A stretch of 64,000 nt of DNA from Mesostigma viride (Eukaryota > Streptophyta > Mesostigmatophyceae > Mesostigmatales > Mesostigmataceae), in NCBI GenBank assembly GCA_009746045.1, contig RPFO01000079.1:1320785-1384784 (forward strand), read 5' to 3'. Under the pieces are notes generated by a model. The model was not told the DNA's origin, searched no databases, and was given only the letters and a program-made list of their open reading frames with translations. The translations under genes were made by a program, and so were the position numbers. Below are positions 11,580 through 21,814 of this stretch, piece after piece (the first letter of the stretch is position 1; every line of letters starts with the position of its first letter).

Positions 11580-13110
11580 TTCTACTGTCACCACTGAGCA
11601 ACAACAGCAGCATGATGCCTTGTTGGACAGGTATGGAGCCATCTTTGAGGACAAGATGCCCCAGTATCCTCCTGAGGGACCCATCACACATGTCATCAAG
11701 TTGGTAGAGGGTGCTCGTCCTCCTTTGTGCCTATGTACAGGATGGGCCCTGCAGAGATGGCAGAGCTGAAGACCATACTTATTGGCCTGTTGGAGGCTGG
11801 TCTGATCCTCCCAGCTAACAGTCCTTTCAGTTCTGGGTGTTTGCTTGTACCCAAGCATGATGGGGGGTGGAGGTTGTGCATTGACCTGAGGGGACTGAAC
11901 AAGGTGACTGTCAAGTCCAGGTACCCTCTGCCCAGAATTGATGAGTTGCTGGAGAGGACTGCAGGAGCTGCCTTCTTTACCAAGTTTGACCTCAGGCATG
12001 CTTTCTGGCAGATCAGGGTGGCTACTGAGGACATCCCCAAGACGGCCTTTTCTACCCCATGGGGACAGTTCCAGTGGACAGTAATGCCCATGGGTGCCTC
12101 TAACAGTCCTGCCACTATGCAGATGTTTGTCAATGCCATCTTTGGCCACCTGACTGGAAATGCCCTGCCCCAGATCTCACCTGACCTTCGCAACCCCAGG
12201 TTCAAGGACATTGCCCACTTGTGTGACACTACCAGGGTGGTCTTCAGGACTTGTGTGGTCGTCTACCTGGACGACATTCTGGTACACTCTCGTACCTTCA
12301 GGGAGCACCTGGAGAACGTGGAGGAGGTCCTTAAGGTGATCCATCAGTATCATCTGTCGGTGAAGAGGTCCAAGGTGGAGTGGGGCCAAGAGGTGAAGTT
12401 TCTGGGCTACCAGCTGAGCGCTGCAGGTATGACTCCTGAGGCCAGCAAGGTCTCTGCTGTTTTGGAGTGGCCTGTGTTGAAGTCAGCTCAGGATGTCAGA
12501 TCCTTTCTGGGCCTGGTGGGCTGGTACCGACGGTTCATTCCCTGACATGGCGGCCATCTCTGGTCCCCTGTTAGCCCTGCTCAAGAAGGATGTCCCTTTG
12601 AATGGACTGCAGCATGCCAGCAAGCTTTTGATGTGTTGAAGCAGAAGCTTACCACTGCTCCCTTGTTGGTGGGCCCCAACCCAGACTTGCCATACCAGGT
12701 CAGGTCTGACGCCTCACAGGGTGCTATTGGTGCAGTACTAATGCAAGATCATGGTAAGGGCCCTCAACCAGTGGAATACATGTCCAGGAGTATGACGTCT
12801 GCAGAACGTAACTACCCTGTTCATGAGCAAGAGCTGTTGGGATTGGTGGTGGCCTGTCACAAGTGGGAACACCTACTGAAGGGGGCCCAGTTTTCTGTGG
12901 CCAGCAGCGCCAGAGATGGGCAGGGCAACGAGTCTATTACCCTGATGACTGACCACAGGCCCTTGGTACATGTGTTGGAACAGACCCGGATGAGTAAGAG
13001 GATGGCTGGATGGATGGAGTTCCTGGGGGGGTTTGGACCTTTCTCTGTGAGGTACATTCCTGGTACGCAGAATGTGGTGCCTGACGCCCTGTCCAGGAGG
13101 AGGGATTTGA
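11580..13110 (+). pseudogene. pol: Chromovirus reverse transcriptase and RNase H
   Basis: RT-RNase H copies element RNA into DNA. A linker with DRYGAIFEDKMP leads, after a frame change near 11725, to the RT in one frame from 11727 to 12545. It contains WRLCIDLRGLNKVT, FFTKFDLRHAFWQI, the active-site YLDD at 12264-12275 and VKFLGYQLS. Two frame changes near 12543 and 12600 precede the RNase H (QVRSDASQGAIGAVL, EQELLGLVVACHKWEHLL, MTDHRPLVHVL, VVPDALSRR). All catalytic motifs are present, so only the indels disable it. Confidence 0.9.
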
Positions 13111-13559
13111 TGGGAAGTTTTCATGAGGACTTGGACATCTGTGCTGCCCTGATTTCTGTGGTAGAGTGTGGAGCCTTGACTAGAGCTCAGGCCAACAACC
13201 AGAAGGTTTCTCAACTGTTGACACCACCTGTAGGGAATAACGGTGGTCCCGTGATGCTCATCGACCAGGGCTCTGTCCCAGAGTTGACAGGCGTCCAGGA
13301 GGGTGTCCAGTCACTGTCTGACAGTCTTAGGAGAAGTCCTGAAGGTGTGGTGCCCACTCCCACAGAGCAGCCAGGTGAGGGAGGCCCTGCTAGGCGCAGC
13401 AGAGGTAGGCCCAGGAAGTGGGTCATGGACCCTGTGTTGGTAGGCCGGTCCAAGGTGTTGGCCTCTCAGGTGATGGCAAGGTCAAAAGGGCCTATAGCTA
13501 CTACTGTCTCATCCAAGCAGTTGGTGGCTAGCCCTGGGCAGGAAGAGGAGATGCAGATG

Positions 13560-15168
13560 CAGCCCCTGGGACCTGACAAGGACCTGGTGTTGCCTAACCC
13601 TTTAAATATTTCCCTGCTGGACGTCATCAAGGCCTTCACCAAGACGGAGGACATGGCTACTGCAGCTATCCAGAGGGGCAACTTTGGCAATAGACCTGTA
13701 GAATACTGGGAGGGCGTTCTGTATGTTCACACTCATGATGCAGAGCACACGGTGACTAGAAAAGTGTATGTGCCTGAGATGGCCATTCCCACAGTGTTAC
13801 ATTGTTTCCATGACGATGTGACTGCGTGTCATCCTGGTTATGCTAAGCTACTGCATGAGGTGCAGCAGAGGTTTTGGTGGCCTGGCCTTTATCAGGATGT
13901 TAAGGCCTATGTGGACTCCTGTGACTCCTGCCAGAGAAATAAGGTCAGGAACCAAGCCACGCCCATTTTCCCATGGCTATGCCCATTCCCCTGCGCCCTT
14001 GGATCAGTGTGACTATGGATTTTATCTGTGGTCTTCCCATGTCAGATGGTGGCAATGACAGGATCCTTGTGGTCATGGACAGGCTGTCCAGGATGTGCCA
14101 TCTGATTCCTTGCAATACTCATCTCACCGCTGTACAGTGTGTAGATTTGTTTATGAAGGAGATCTACCGTCTGCACGGCATGCCTAGAGTGATCATCACT
14201 GATCAGGACCCCCTTTGGCTGTCAGGGTTTTGGAAGTCATTCTTTGACATCCTAGACACTAAGCTGGCATTCGGTGTGGCATACAGGTGTGCCAGTACTG
14301 GGGCGGTGGAGAGGATGAACAGAATTGTCAGGGAGTGTCAAAAGCACTATTGTACACACGACAACAAGGACTGGGACAAGAAGATACCTTTCATAGAGTT
14401 CGCAATCAACAACTCTCCTCTGGCTCCTCACCAGATGTCCCCCTTCGTGATCTGCAATGGCCAGTGTCCCTTGACACCATTCGACTTGGAACTGCCTGAC
14501 AGAGACGCTGAAGGCCCTTTCCAGCGACGTCTTGGTTCAGTCCAGCAGTTGTTGGCTTCCTTCCAGGAGGCTCACAGCATTGTGGCTACCCAGCTGTTGA
14601 GGACACAGGACAAATACCTGACTACGCCTGGCAGCAAACGGTGGCCAGTCATTCCTTTGTAGCTCCTGGGGACTTGGTGTTGCTGGAAGCCAACAGAGTG
14701 CTGCCTGAGAAGGAGCAATGCAGGAAACTGCAACCACTCTGGTTGGGTCCTTACCCAGTGTTGGCAACCTTCCACTATGGTACAGTGGTCCAGGTCCAAG
14801 TGCCTTCTCACTGGAAGCTCAGGAATAATATTTTTCACCTAGCCCAGCTGAAGCTGTACAGGCGCAACACCTTACCAGGCAGATTGTCTGCCCCTTTGCC
14901 TTATGAATTGGATTCTGAGGGGGAGAAGATCTATGAAGTGGAGCGGTTGTTGGCTCACAGGGTGAAGGGGAAAGGTCGTACCAAACAGTTGCAGTTTAAG
15001 GTACACTGGAAGGGAGAGCTAGAGGTGACTGCTACGTGGCTGTGGTTGTCTGATCTCACCAACAGTCACTCTGCTGTACTAGAGTATTGTCAGCGTCATG
15101 GTATCACCTTGCCTGAGTGGTATGTCATGGGCTCTGAGCGGTGTGCTCCCCTTCATAGCTCCCAGTGA
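13560..15168 (+). pseudogene. pol: Chromovirus integrase with C-terminal chromodomain
   Basis: An HHCC zinc module runs from about 13800 (HCFHDD) to 13935 (CDSCQRNK). After a frame change near 13970 comes the catalytic core with Asp codons at 14018 and 14201 and Glu at 14309, the canonical 35-residue spacing. A further break near 14640 leads to the GDLVLLEANR / LWLGPYPVLATF module. The chromodomain lies at about 14932-15110 (YEVERLLAHRVKG, FKVHWKGEL), which in chromoviruses directs integration to marked chromatin. The chromodomain is what places the element among chromoviruses. Confidence 0.9.
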
Positions 15169-15216
15169 GCACTGCTAACACCTCTTTTTGGTGTTTTGTG
15201 TCTGTGGTTGCCAGCC

Positions 15217-16065
15217 ATGGCCGACTCCCATCCGGAGGGGACACCCAGGCCACCTGCACGAACCCAAGAGGACGTGAGGGCTACGTATGTCTTTCAGCAC
15301 GACTACGCTGGCCCCAGAGCCCCGGGCCCTTCGATCCAGGAAGACGCTGGGTTTGTGGAAGCCCATTTTCTCAATCTGTTCCAGCGTATGGTACATGATC
15401 AGCAACGGCACGAGCAGCGTCACGGGGCCTTGATAACCAGGTTGATTAATGTGGAGGGTCTGGTTACTCAGATGGCAGAACACTTGAGGGCTGGGCACAT
15501 TCCAACTGTGGGTTCTGCTGTGCCTGCAGTTTCTGAGGCTCCAGTAGCTCAGGAGGCTATCCCCACCCCGGTGGTCTCAGTCCCCTCTCCTACGGAGGCT
15601 CCTCCACCCCCTAAGGTGGTGGTACACTTGCCCAGGTCAGCTGTTCCAACAAAACAGGTGGAGCAGTTCTTGGACCACCGTAATTGTGCTCCTGGACAGT
15701 GCGAGTGGTGTAAATCCTTGTACACAGCCATGCAGGCATTGGATCAGACAGTGGTGGAGGAGGGTGAACTAGTACCTGAGGGTATGGTAGAGTTGGCCCT
15801 TGACTGTCTGCCCCCCAGTCTCTGTGAGATTGGGTCACCTATGGTGGCTTACATTATGCACACCGTCTTTGCAGTGTACCCGTGGCCTTCGTTTGACATG
15901 AGGCCGGTGGAGGGCCAGGACTTGATGGAGGCTCTGCCCAGTGACCTGAGACTCGCCTTTGCAGGGCTCAAGCCAGTTGGATATTCCCAGACCTACACTG
16001 AGCTACTTGAGCAGGCTGTCAAGCAGGGAGAGTTTGACCTTACCCGTCGTCCAACTGCTCTGTGA
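15217..16065 (+). CDS. Extra ORF3 of the chromovirus, unknown function
   Basis: A 282-codon ORF between pol and the 3' LTR on the sense strand. The start chosen is the ATG at 15217 (MADSHPEGTP) in a good initiation context, not the upstream alternatives. The N-terminal part looks helical (AHFLNLFQRMVHDQQRHEQ, RLINVEGLVTQMAEHL). A Pro/Val-rich linker (about residues 100-145) follows, then a Cys/His cluster (HRNCAPGQCEWCKSL) and a compact C-terminal part. No signal peptide or membrane segment is visible, so it is not an obvious envelope protein. It is intact in an element whose gag-pol is broken. The stop TGA overlaps the next ATG (TGATG, 16063-16067). Function unknown. Confidence 0.6.
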   Translation: MADSHPEGTPRPPARTQEDVRATYVFQHDYAGPRAPGPSIQEDAGFVEAHFLNLFQRMVHDQQRHEQRHGALITRLINVEGLVTQMAEHLRAGHIPTVGSAVPAVSEAPVAQEAIPTPVVSVPSPTEAPPPPKVVVHLPRSAVPTKQVEQFLDHRNCAPGQCEWCKSLYTAMQALDQTVVEEGELVPEGMVELALDCLPPSLCEIGSPMVAYIMHTVFAVYPWPSFDMRPVEGQDLMEALPSDLRLAFAGLKPVGYSQTYTELLEQAVKQGEFDLTRRPTAL

Positions 16066-16451
16066 TGTCTTGTTTTCCACGCAAGGACAGCACAGTCTTT
16101 GTGGGGCTGCAGTTACCAAAGTTCCCTAACGAGCTGAGGGCCAGGCTCACACCTTTGAGGGTGCTGGTACCCATCTTGGGCGCCAGGTGGGGGCCTATCA
16201 AGGCCTTTCTACAGCTGTGGTGGGCCTATAGCAGCTGGCTATGTCGCCATAAGACTGCCAGTGGCTGGGTCTTCGATCCCCTCCGACAGGCTGTGGTCAC
16301 TCTGTCCTACCCTGCCCAGTGCAGTAGGTTTTCAGCTGAGTTGGGCAAGGCTGCTGAGACCTGCTTGGATATTCAGGTCAGCAGGAACTGGCCAGATCTG
16401 GTGTCCATGGTGGAGCATTTCCCAGTGTTTGGAACGAGGGGAAGGATATGA
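16065..16451 (+). CDS. Extra ORF4 of the chromovirus, or frameshifted C-terminus of ORF3
   Basis: A 128-codon ORF whose ATG at 16065 overlaps the ORF3 stop in a TGATG arrangement. Such an overlap permits termination-reinitiation. Equally, a one-base error could have split a single longer protein, as seen elsewhere in this element. It contains FPNELRARLTPLRVLVPI and WGPIKAFLQLWWAYSSW. No known domain recognised. Confidence 0.45.
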   Translation: MSCFPRKDSTVFVGLQLPKFPNELRARLTPLRVLVPILGARWGPIKAFLQLWWAYSSWLCRHKTASGWVFDPLRQAVVTLSYPAQCSRFSAELGKAAETCLDIQVSRNWPDLVSMVEHFPVFGTRGRI

Positions 16452-16840
16452 AGAAGGGGGATTGGTTCACTCTGTGAAGGGTTCCAGGATGGTTGGAGAT
16501 GGGCTGTGGAGTGAGGTGGGGATCCAGAATGGAGGCGACCAGTTCTGATGTCCAGTCCAGATTTCCAGCAACGACAGTTCTGAGTTCATGGTAGCTTTGC
16601 AGTTGTATTATCCAGGCATGGTTGCCTGTGTGTTAGTCACTTGATGACATTTCATCTGTGGGTGAATTTGTCTTATTCAGGGTTGACATGATCAGATGGT
16701 ACTGAGATAGGAGGCCCTTTGGGGATGTAAAAACCCACTTGCTTGTCCCAAGAGGTGGTGGACTTCCTGTTTAATGTTGTGTTGTTTTGTGGAGGTTGTT
16801 TTTATTCTTCTTGGCTTCTAGGAACTGGGAGTTCCTGTCT

Positions 16841-16853
16841 TGAGGGGGAGATA
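16841..16853 (+). other. Polypurine tract
   Basis: TGAGGGGGAGATA lies directly before the 3' LTR at 16854. It is the expected priming site for plus-strand DNA synthesis. Confidence 0.85.
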
Positions 16854-17556
16854 TGTAACAACCAAATGTTACATCCAAAGTTTTCCTACTGTTGAATCTT
16901 ATTATGAGTTCTTTAGGACAATTATTTGAGAAGTTAGGAGGCTTCGACGTCTGATAGATATTGGGCCTGTTGAGATCTGTCGAATCTATTGTTCTACCCT
17001 CATTGGTCGTGGCCTGATCCACGTAGGGTACTTTGCATGGTGTTGTTTAGTCAGTCAAAGATTCTCTGCAGTACCGTTGTACCTGGTGGATTTGGTTCCA
17101 GGTCCTTGAGATTTCGTATGTGCTGGCTTTGTGTTGTGTGGAGGATTCGGAGGCTAAGATCTTATCTTGAGTGATCCTCACTTTTGATTGGTCCTTCCGG
17201 GTTAGGGTTGGATGGATGCTGCGTGCACGATGACTTTTATCCTGTTTGGGGCGGCCGTGCATGTGTGCGTACGTGAGAGCTAAAGCTATGGTGTAATTCA
17301 AGGGTTTCCTTGTTTCATCAATCAAACAACCCTTGCCAAAAGTCAACTATAACTTCAACAGATAGTCGACTTGGATATAACTTGTCTGTTGTGTCTAACA
17401 AGGGTGGGGACTCATTCCCTTAACTGTTGAAGATCCATCTTCATTGCTTCTCTGGACGTGAAGTTATCTGTCGCGACTCCAACCCAGGTATAAAGATCTT
17501 TTCACGCTAATGTTGATACTGAGGCAGTTGCAAACACAACATTTTTAGTCGTTACA
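16854..17556 (+). repeat. Chromovirus 3' LTR
   Basis: 703 bp, matching the 5' LTR apart from one observed substitution near the 3' end. It is followed by the ATTAT target-site copy. Confidence 0.95.
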
Positions 17557-17830
17557 ATTATCATGATCAGTGCATCAAGGAAGCACATGCAGCAGCTGTG
17601 GCATGCCTTTGGATACGAGCCACGAGCCACGAGCGAACATGGCTGACGGCGGAGCTCAGAACTTTTGCGTCTGAGCCCCAAATGCAGTCAGATCACTTGC
17701 AACCGATGCGTCTTTTCTAGGCGCATCTGCTACTATCATCGGTCACAGCTGTAACGCAGTACTGTGACCAGCCTGCAGCTATTATACGCAATTAAGCTGA
17801 TATAATTTTCCGAAGCTGACTACGCAATAT

Positions 17831-19320
17831 ATGACGAGCAAACGCTCCTCGACGCAACGCAGCCTGGCGGCTGTGCTCGGCAATGAAAATACGTCTGCAG
17901 CTCCGGCTGCAGCTTCGCCCTCAGGTCCGGAAGGCACTGGTGGTGACACTAGTCGCGCACTGGTGGTCGTCCAGATACCTCCCGGGCTTTCCTCGCCCTC
18001 TGCATCGCCTGAACCAAAGCGCAGTCGCCCAGGCGAACCTGGCTGGTCGATCTGAGCGCGATTTTGACGTCGACAGGCTCTTTACCACCTTCGACGTCAA
18101 CAGGCCTGGCCTTTTCGACATGCCACCCATCAAGATACTGGATCTCGTGTTTTACGGGTCACACGCCTCAGTGACTGCTGGCCCTGTGCCTGTGCCGGTG
18201 TGCCAGCAACTCCATTTCAAAACCAACTTTTTCCGCAACGGAGCTGACGGCCGGTTTTCCCACCGCGCATAGATCTGACGCCCCTTCTTCGACCAACCTG
18301 GCCGGCTGGTCTCGCCCCCGCCTTCAGCTCGCAGCTCTCTTTACCATCCTGAAGCGCTCTGCCGAGGACCTCATTCTGACCCCCGCCCCCTTGTCCGCAT
18401 CCACCTTCCTCCTCCACCTCCACGACGCCATCTCACAGCACGTGACGCCCCTAGCTAGCTGCAGATGTGGCAGCTGTGGGTCGCACGCTGGCTGCTGAGC
18501 TCCCCACCATCACCCCACCGCCACCGCCACCCTCCTCGCCTCCCCCCCCCCCCTCCGCCTCCACCGACTCCATCACCACCCAGCTCCGCGACATCGACCA
18601 GCACCTTAAGGACAATGCCATCGCCATCGAGGTCCTGCAAAACACCGCACCTGGGCGGCCGGTAAGGACATTGCCGCCAAGCCCGCCCCAGCTGGCCTGC
18701 ATGGCTGGCGATGCTCCTCCCATCCCGCGACCTGGGCGGACATGCTTAAGCAGCACGTACACCACCTCCACCACCTCCGCCGTCGCAGCACAGCTCCAGC
18801 AGCAGACGCTCGACCTCCGCGAGGAGGCTGAGCTCGCCAAGCGCAGCCTCAACGTCATCGTTAAGAACTTCGACATGGAGGAAGGTGAGAATTCCGAGAA
18901 GCTTACGCGTGCGTTTGAGAGAGAAATCCTTGGTCACATGGGCCTTAGTTAGTGGTGAGATCGAGCTGGTCGCCCACCGCGTTCCCCGCGCGCGCGGGGT
19001 AAGGCAGGGGCGCCCCCGCTCCTTCTCATGCCTTTAAGAACCCGGCGGACAAGATTTCTTTTCTCAGACGCCGCAAGCGGCTCGAGAAGACTCACTTCAC
19101 CCTTGACGACGACTTGACCCTGGCGCAGCAACTGCCAACGGCGACAGGAGCTATGGCCGACCTACCTCCAGCTCCGGCAGACCAAGGCGGGGTGCCCAGC
19201 CGGTGTATTGGAAGGGGGCGGCCATCTACGTCGGCCACACTGAGCCCTGGCACGCGACCCCATCAACTGGTCACCGCGGCCCCAACGACTCCAGACGCCC
19301 CAGCTTAGGGGAATACATCA
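17831..19320 (+). pseudogene. LINE ORF1-like protein, decayed
   Basis: The ATG at 17831 opens MTSKRSSTQRSLAAVLG. The protein continues through frame changes as ERDFDVDRLFTTFDVN (18052 on), a Pro-rich stretch (18500-18570) and a coiled coil (LRDIDQHLKDNAIAIEVLQ, QQQTLDLREEAELAKRSL). It then has an RRM-like segment (NVIVKNFDMEEGEN) and a C-terminal part (KISFLRRRKRLEKTHFTLDDDLT, ELWPTYLQL, PVYWKGAAIYV). Coiled coil, RNA-binding fold and basic C-terminus match LINE-type ORF1 RNA chaperones. The family is inferred. The same C-terminus recurs at 20587-21075 and 53930-54085. Confidence 0.55.
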
Positions 19321-19407
19321 GTAGTAGTGTAGACTAGATAGACCGTGGCCATGTACATGTACGCCTCCTACAGGCACTATACCAGCTGATTCACGAGCAT
19401 TATTTAA

Positions 19408-19598
19408 GTAAGTAAGTAAGTAAGTACTTGCGTGTCATGCGCAAAGGCATGCCACGGAGTACTATGCTAATCTCATTAGAAAAAAATAATTACACAAAAG
19501 TTTAAACAAATATCGCCTGCATCATTCCCCAACCATTAAGCACTAGATGGGGATGTAATCCTCATCCGAGCTGTCCTCTACTGTAATGGCATCTACGA
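19408..19598. repeat. Dispersed repeat, inverted counterpart of 6640-6838
   Basis: Begins with (TAAG)n and CTTGCGTGTCATGCGC and ends with CCTCTACTGTAATGGC. Nearly identical to the reverse complement of 6640-6838. Non-coding. Confidence 0.8.
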
Positions 19599-19623
19599 GC
19601 ATTATTTAGACATGTACATGTGT

Positions 19624-19792
19624 CAGTTGGCGATGCCTTCTTAGGATCAGGAGACGTCCGTCCTATAGTCAGCAAAAGTTGGTGCGAGATGTCCCCAGTT
19701 CGATTCCGGCCTGGATTCATTTGCAGATCGCGTTTTCCGCGGACCGGCACTGAACGCAAATGGTTTCCACCTTTGCGGCGTGCCAAATCAGA
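19624..19792 (+). mobile_element. Candidate tRNA-derived SINE
   Basis: A 169-bp segment flanked by the 12-bp direct repeat ATGTACATGTGT (19612-19623 and 19793-19804), as expected of a target duplication. It contains a pol III B-box-like GTTCGATTCC at 19698-19707. An A box is not clear (TAGGATCAGGAG at 19642 is one candidate) and there is no poly(A) tail, so the call is tentative. Confidence 0.45.
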
Positions 19793-19854
19793 ATGTACAT
19801 GTGTGCCTATGATGTGCCACACCCCAGATGATGCCTAGCTTTATTTAGTTATGC

Positions 19855-20378
19855 TGTGCCCATGCAGAGAGCTGCTCTCTGCTGAGATGCCACGCTCTAG
19901 CTTTTGTATAGCTATGATGATCTTCCCCCCCCATGACTGGCTCCCCCTTTGCTTGGCATAGCTTGATACAGTGTAGATCATGGGGATGCAGGTGCCCTGG
20001 TGCACCTAGAGCAAGTGTCGTTTACATTCCCACCCTTGCAGGAGGTAGCTTACAATGTATTGTAGGCCACATGCCCCTTCTCTGGGCTATTAATTAATTA
20101 GTAGTTAACATAACTCCGTTGGGAGTACATGTAGCACATATCCCGGAGACTGGGGGCATATGGCTTTTACATTCTGGGCTACTTCCTGCAAGAGTGGAAT
20201 GTAAGCAACACTTGCTCTAGGTGCCTCAAGGGCACCGGCACCACCATATGCTGTCTCGGGTTCAACCCAGCTAAGGGGATCCCGGCATGGGGGAGGAAGA
20301 TCATCATGGCTATACAAGAGCTAGGGCATGGCTTCTCAACAGAGAGCGTCTCTCTGCATAGGCATAGCATGCATGGCT
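19855..20378. mobile_element. Foldback (long inverted repeat) element
   Basis: Two arms of about 240-270 bp (19855-20092 and 20105-20378) are inverted copies around a short ATTAATTAATTAG centre. Matching blocks include GCAGAGAG...CTCTCTG near both ends, CTAGAGCAAGTGT and ATCATCATGGCTATAC versus GTATAGCTATGATGAT. No transposase. Single-arm relatives lie at 6348-6592 and 21520-21814. Confidence 0.7.
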
Positions 20379-20586
20379 AAATTCTTCTTAGTGCAACATC
20401 CATGGGAGGTCCCATTATAGGCATGGCGTGGCTAAATGTTGACTTCAGGCATCATCCATGGGGGTTATTATGGGCGGCACATGCGCGTGGGCCACATGCT
20501 AGGCTAAGCCTGACTAATCTACACTACGTACTGGTATATATTCCCTATTATGAGGTGGCAGGAGGGGCCTGGGCCATGGCTTGTTG

Positions 20587-21075
20587 TCAACGTGGATGAC
20601 CGCCCCCCTCCAGTATACCGGCTTCCCCCCTGCGCTCTGCCGGAGCTGAAGGTAGGTCGGCCATAGCTCGCGTCGCCGCTGTTGCTGCATGGGCCAGGGT
20701 CAAGTCCTCGTCCAGCGTGAAGCCAGACCCCGAGAGCTTCTTGCGGCATTTAAGGAACGACAGCTTGTCCGCCATGTACTTAAAGGTGAGGAGCCGGGCC
20801 AGCCTTACCCCGCGCGCGGGGGAGGCGGACAGCCGACATCCGCGCAGCTCACCAGTGAGTTGCATGGGGGCAAGAATGTCGCGCTTAAATGCCGTGAGAA
20901 GGCCCGTCGAGGTCTCACCGACCGGCTGGTCGAAGTGCTTGACGCTGACATTGTGGCTGCGCTGGGTGACGTCGGCCTCCTCGCGAAGGTCGAGGGCTTA
21001 TTGCTTGAGCTGTGCCGCGATGGTGGAGGTGGCGGAGAATGGTGTGCTGGATCGGTTGGGGGCGGGCGCACCCGA
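20587..21075 (-). pseudogene. LINE ORF1-like fragment, opposite orientation
   Basis: Reading the minus strand from about 21030: a coiled-coil segment (AAQLKQ, then an in-frame TAA, then ALDLREEADVTQRSHN), the VSVKHFDQPVGE equivalent of the RRM-like region, and ADKLSFLKCRKKLSGSGFTL with DEDLTLAH. It aligns with 18780-19300 on the plus strand. The stop in the coiled coil and later frame changes show it is dead. Two copies in opposite orientation lie within 3 kb. Confidence 0.6.
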
Positions 21076-21288
21076 GCAGAGTGTCGGTGTTAAAACAAAA
21101 TTTGCCGTCCGGGAGGATGAGGCAATTGATGTCGTGGAGATGGAGGCACAGCCGGGCTATTATGTGCTACATATACTCCGAACGAAATGTTCCTTTGGCA
21201 TGAAGGAGAATGGGGGTCTCTGCCCTTTCTCCTGTTGCACATGCACACACATGGATTACACACACAGGGTTAAAAGCATGCACTTCGG

Positions 21289-21335
21289 TGCTCCGTGACT
21301 CCGGCCCCAATTAACTGGAGCACGAGTTTAATTCA
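21289..21335. repeat. Short palindromic dispersed repeat, copy 2
   Basis: GTGCTCCGTGACTCC ... GGAGCACGAGTTTAATT corresponds to 201-243. Inverted GTGCTCC/GGAGCAC termini. Confidence 0.4.
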
Positions 21336-21519
21336 TTAATTCATTAACTCAGCTGTCGCTACATGTGCAAAAGCTTAAAAACTATCGTGTGTTGCTAAAA
21401 CAGGGGCATGCACATTCTGATCAGATCGGCGTCTATCCGTGATAATGTATGGAACACATATCGAGTAATAGCACCACGGCTACACTCATACTTACACCCA
21501 CCCATGGCTGACCGATCGA

Positions 21520-21814
21520 GTCATGCTTTGCCCATGCAGGGAGTTACTCTCTGCTGAGAGGCCATGTGTACCCCAGCTATAGCCTAGCCACATACCTTCC
21601 ACCCCATATGTCATGCAGGCCTTCTAGGCCCTCTCCTCAAGCCGCCTTGTGTGCCTGTGCTTGTTTAGGAGGCATGAACCATCATGGAGGTGCAGGTGCA
21701 CCTAGTGCACCCAGAGCAGGTGATAGTTGTACATCCTACACCTGCAGGTTGTCGCCCTGATTGTATTACAAACCCATAGATGCCCCTTTCTCAGGGCTAT
21801 GTGTTACATATGCT
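21520..21814. repeat. Foldback-family arm cut by element A
   Basis: Left-arm type sequence (CCCATGCAGGGAGTTACTCT, GGTGCACCTAG, TTCTCAGGGCTATGTG) similar to 19855-20092. It stops exactly where element A begins. Its last five bases, ATGCT, are the target duplication of A. Confidence 0.6.

Larger units (their letters stand above)
8141..17556 (+). mobile_element. Complete Ty3/gypsy chromovirus LTR retrotransposon
   Basis: A 9,416-bp element bounded by two 703-bp LTRs that begin TGTAACA and end GTTACA. ATTAT occurs immediately outside both ends (8136-8140 and 17557-17561), a clear 5-bp target duplication. Order: LTR, primer-binding site, gag with CCHC knuckle, protease, RT, RNase H, integrase, chromodomain, two extra ORFs, polypurine tract, LTR. 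I find one difference between the LTRs (ctgttgc at 5', cagttgc at 3' near their ends), so insertion looks recent. Despite this, gag-pol is broken by roughly eight single-base frame changes, which may be assembly indels or a defective copy. Confidence 0.95.

Noticed and set aside
15217-16451. Envelope gene in the chromovirus
   Set aside because: Position fits, but there is no signal peptide, hydrophobic anchor or cleavage motif in either ORF.
19640-19720. Functional tRNA gene
   Set aside because: B-box-like sequence is present, but the T-stem pairs poorly and no acceptor or anticodon stem can be drawn.
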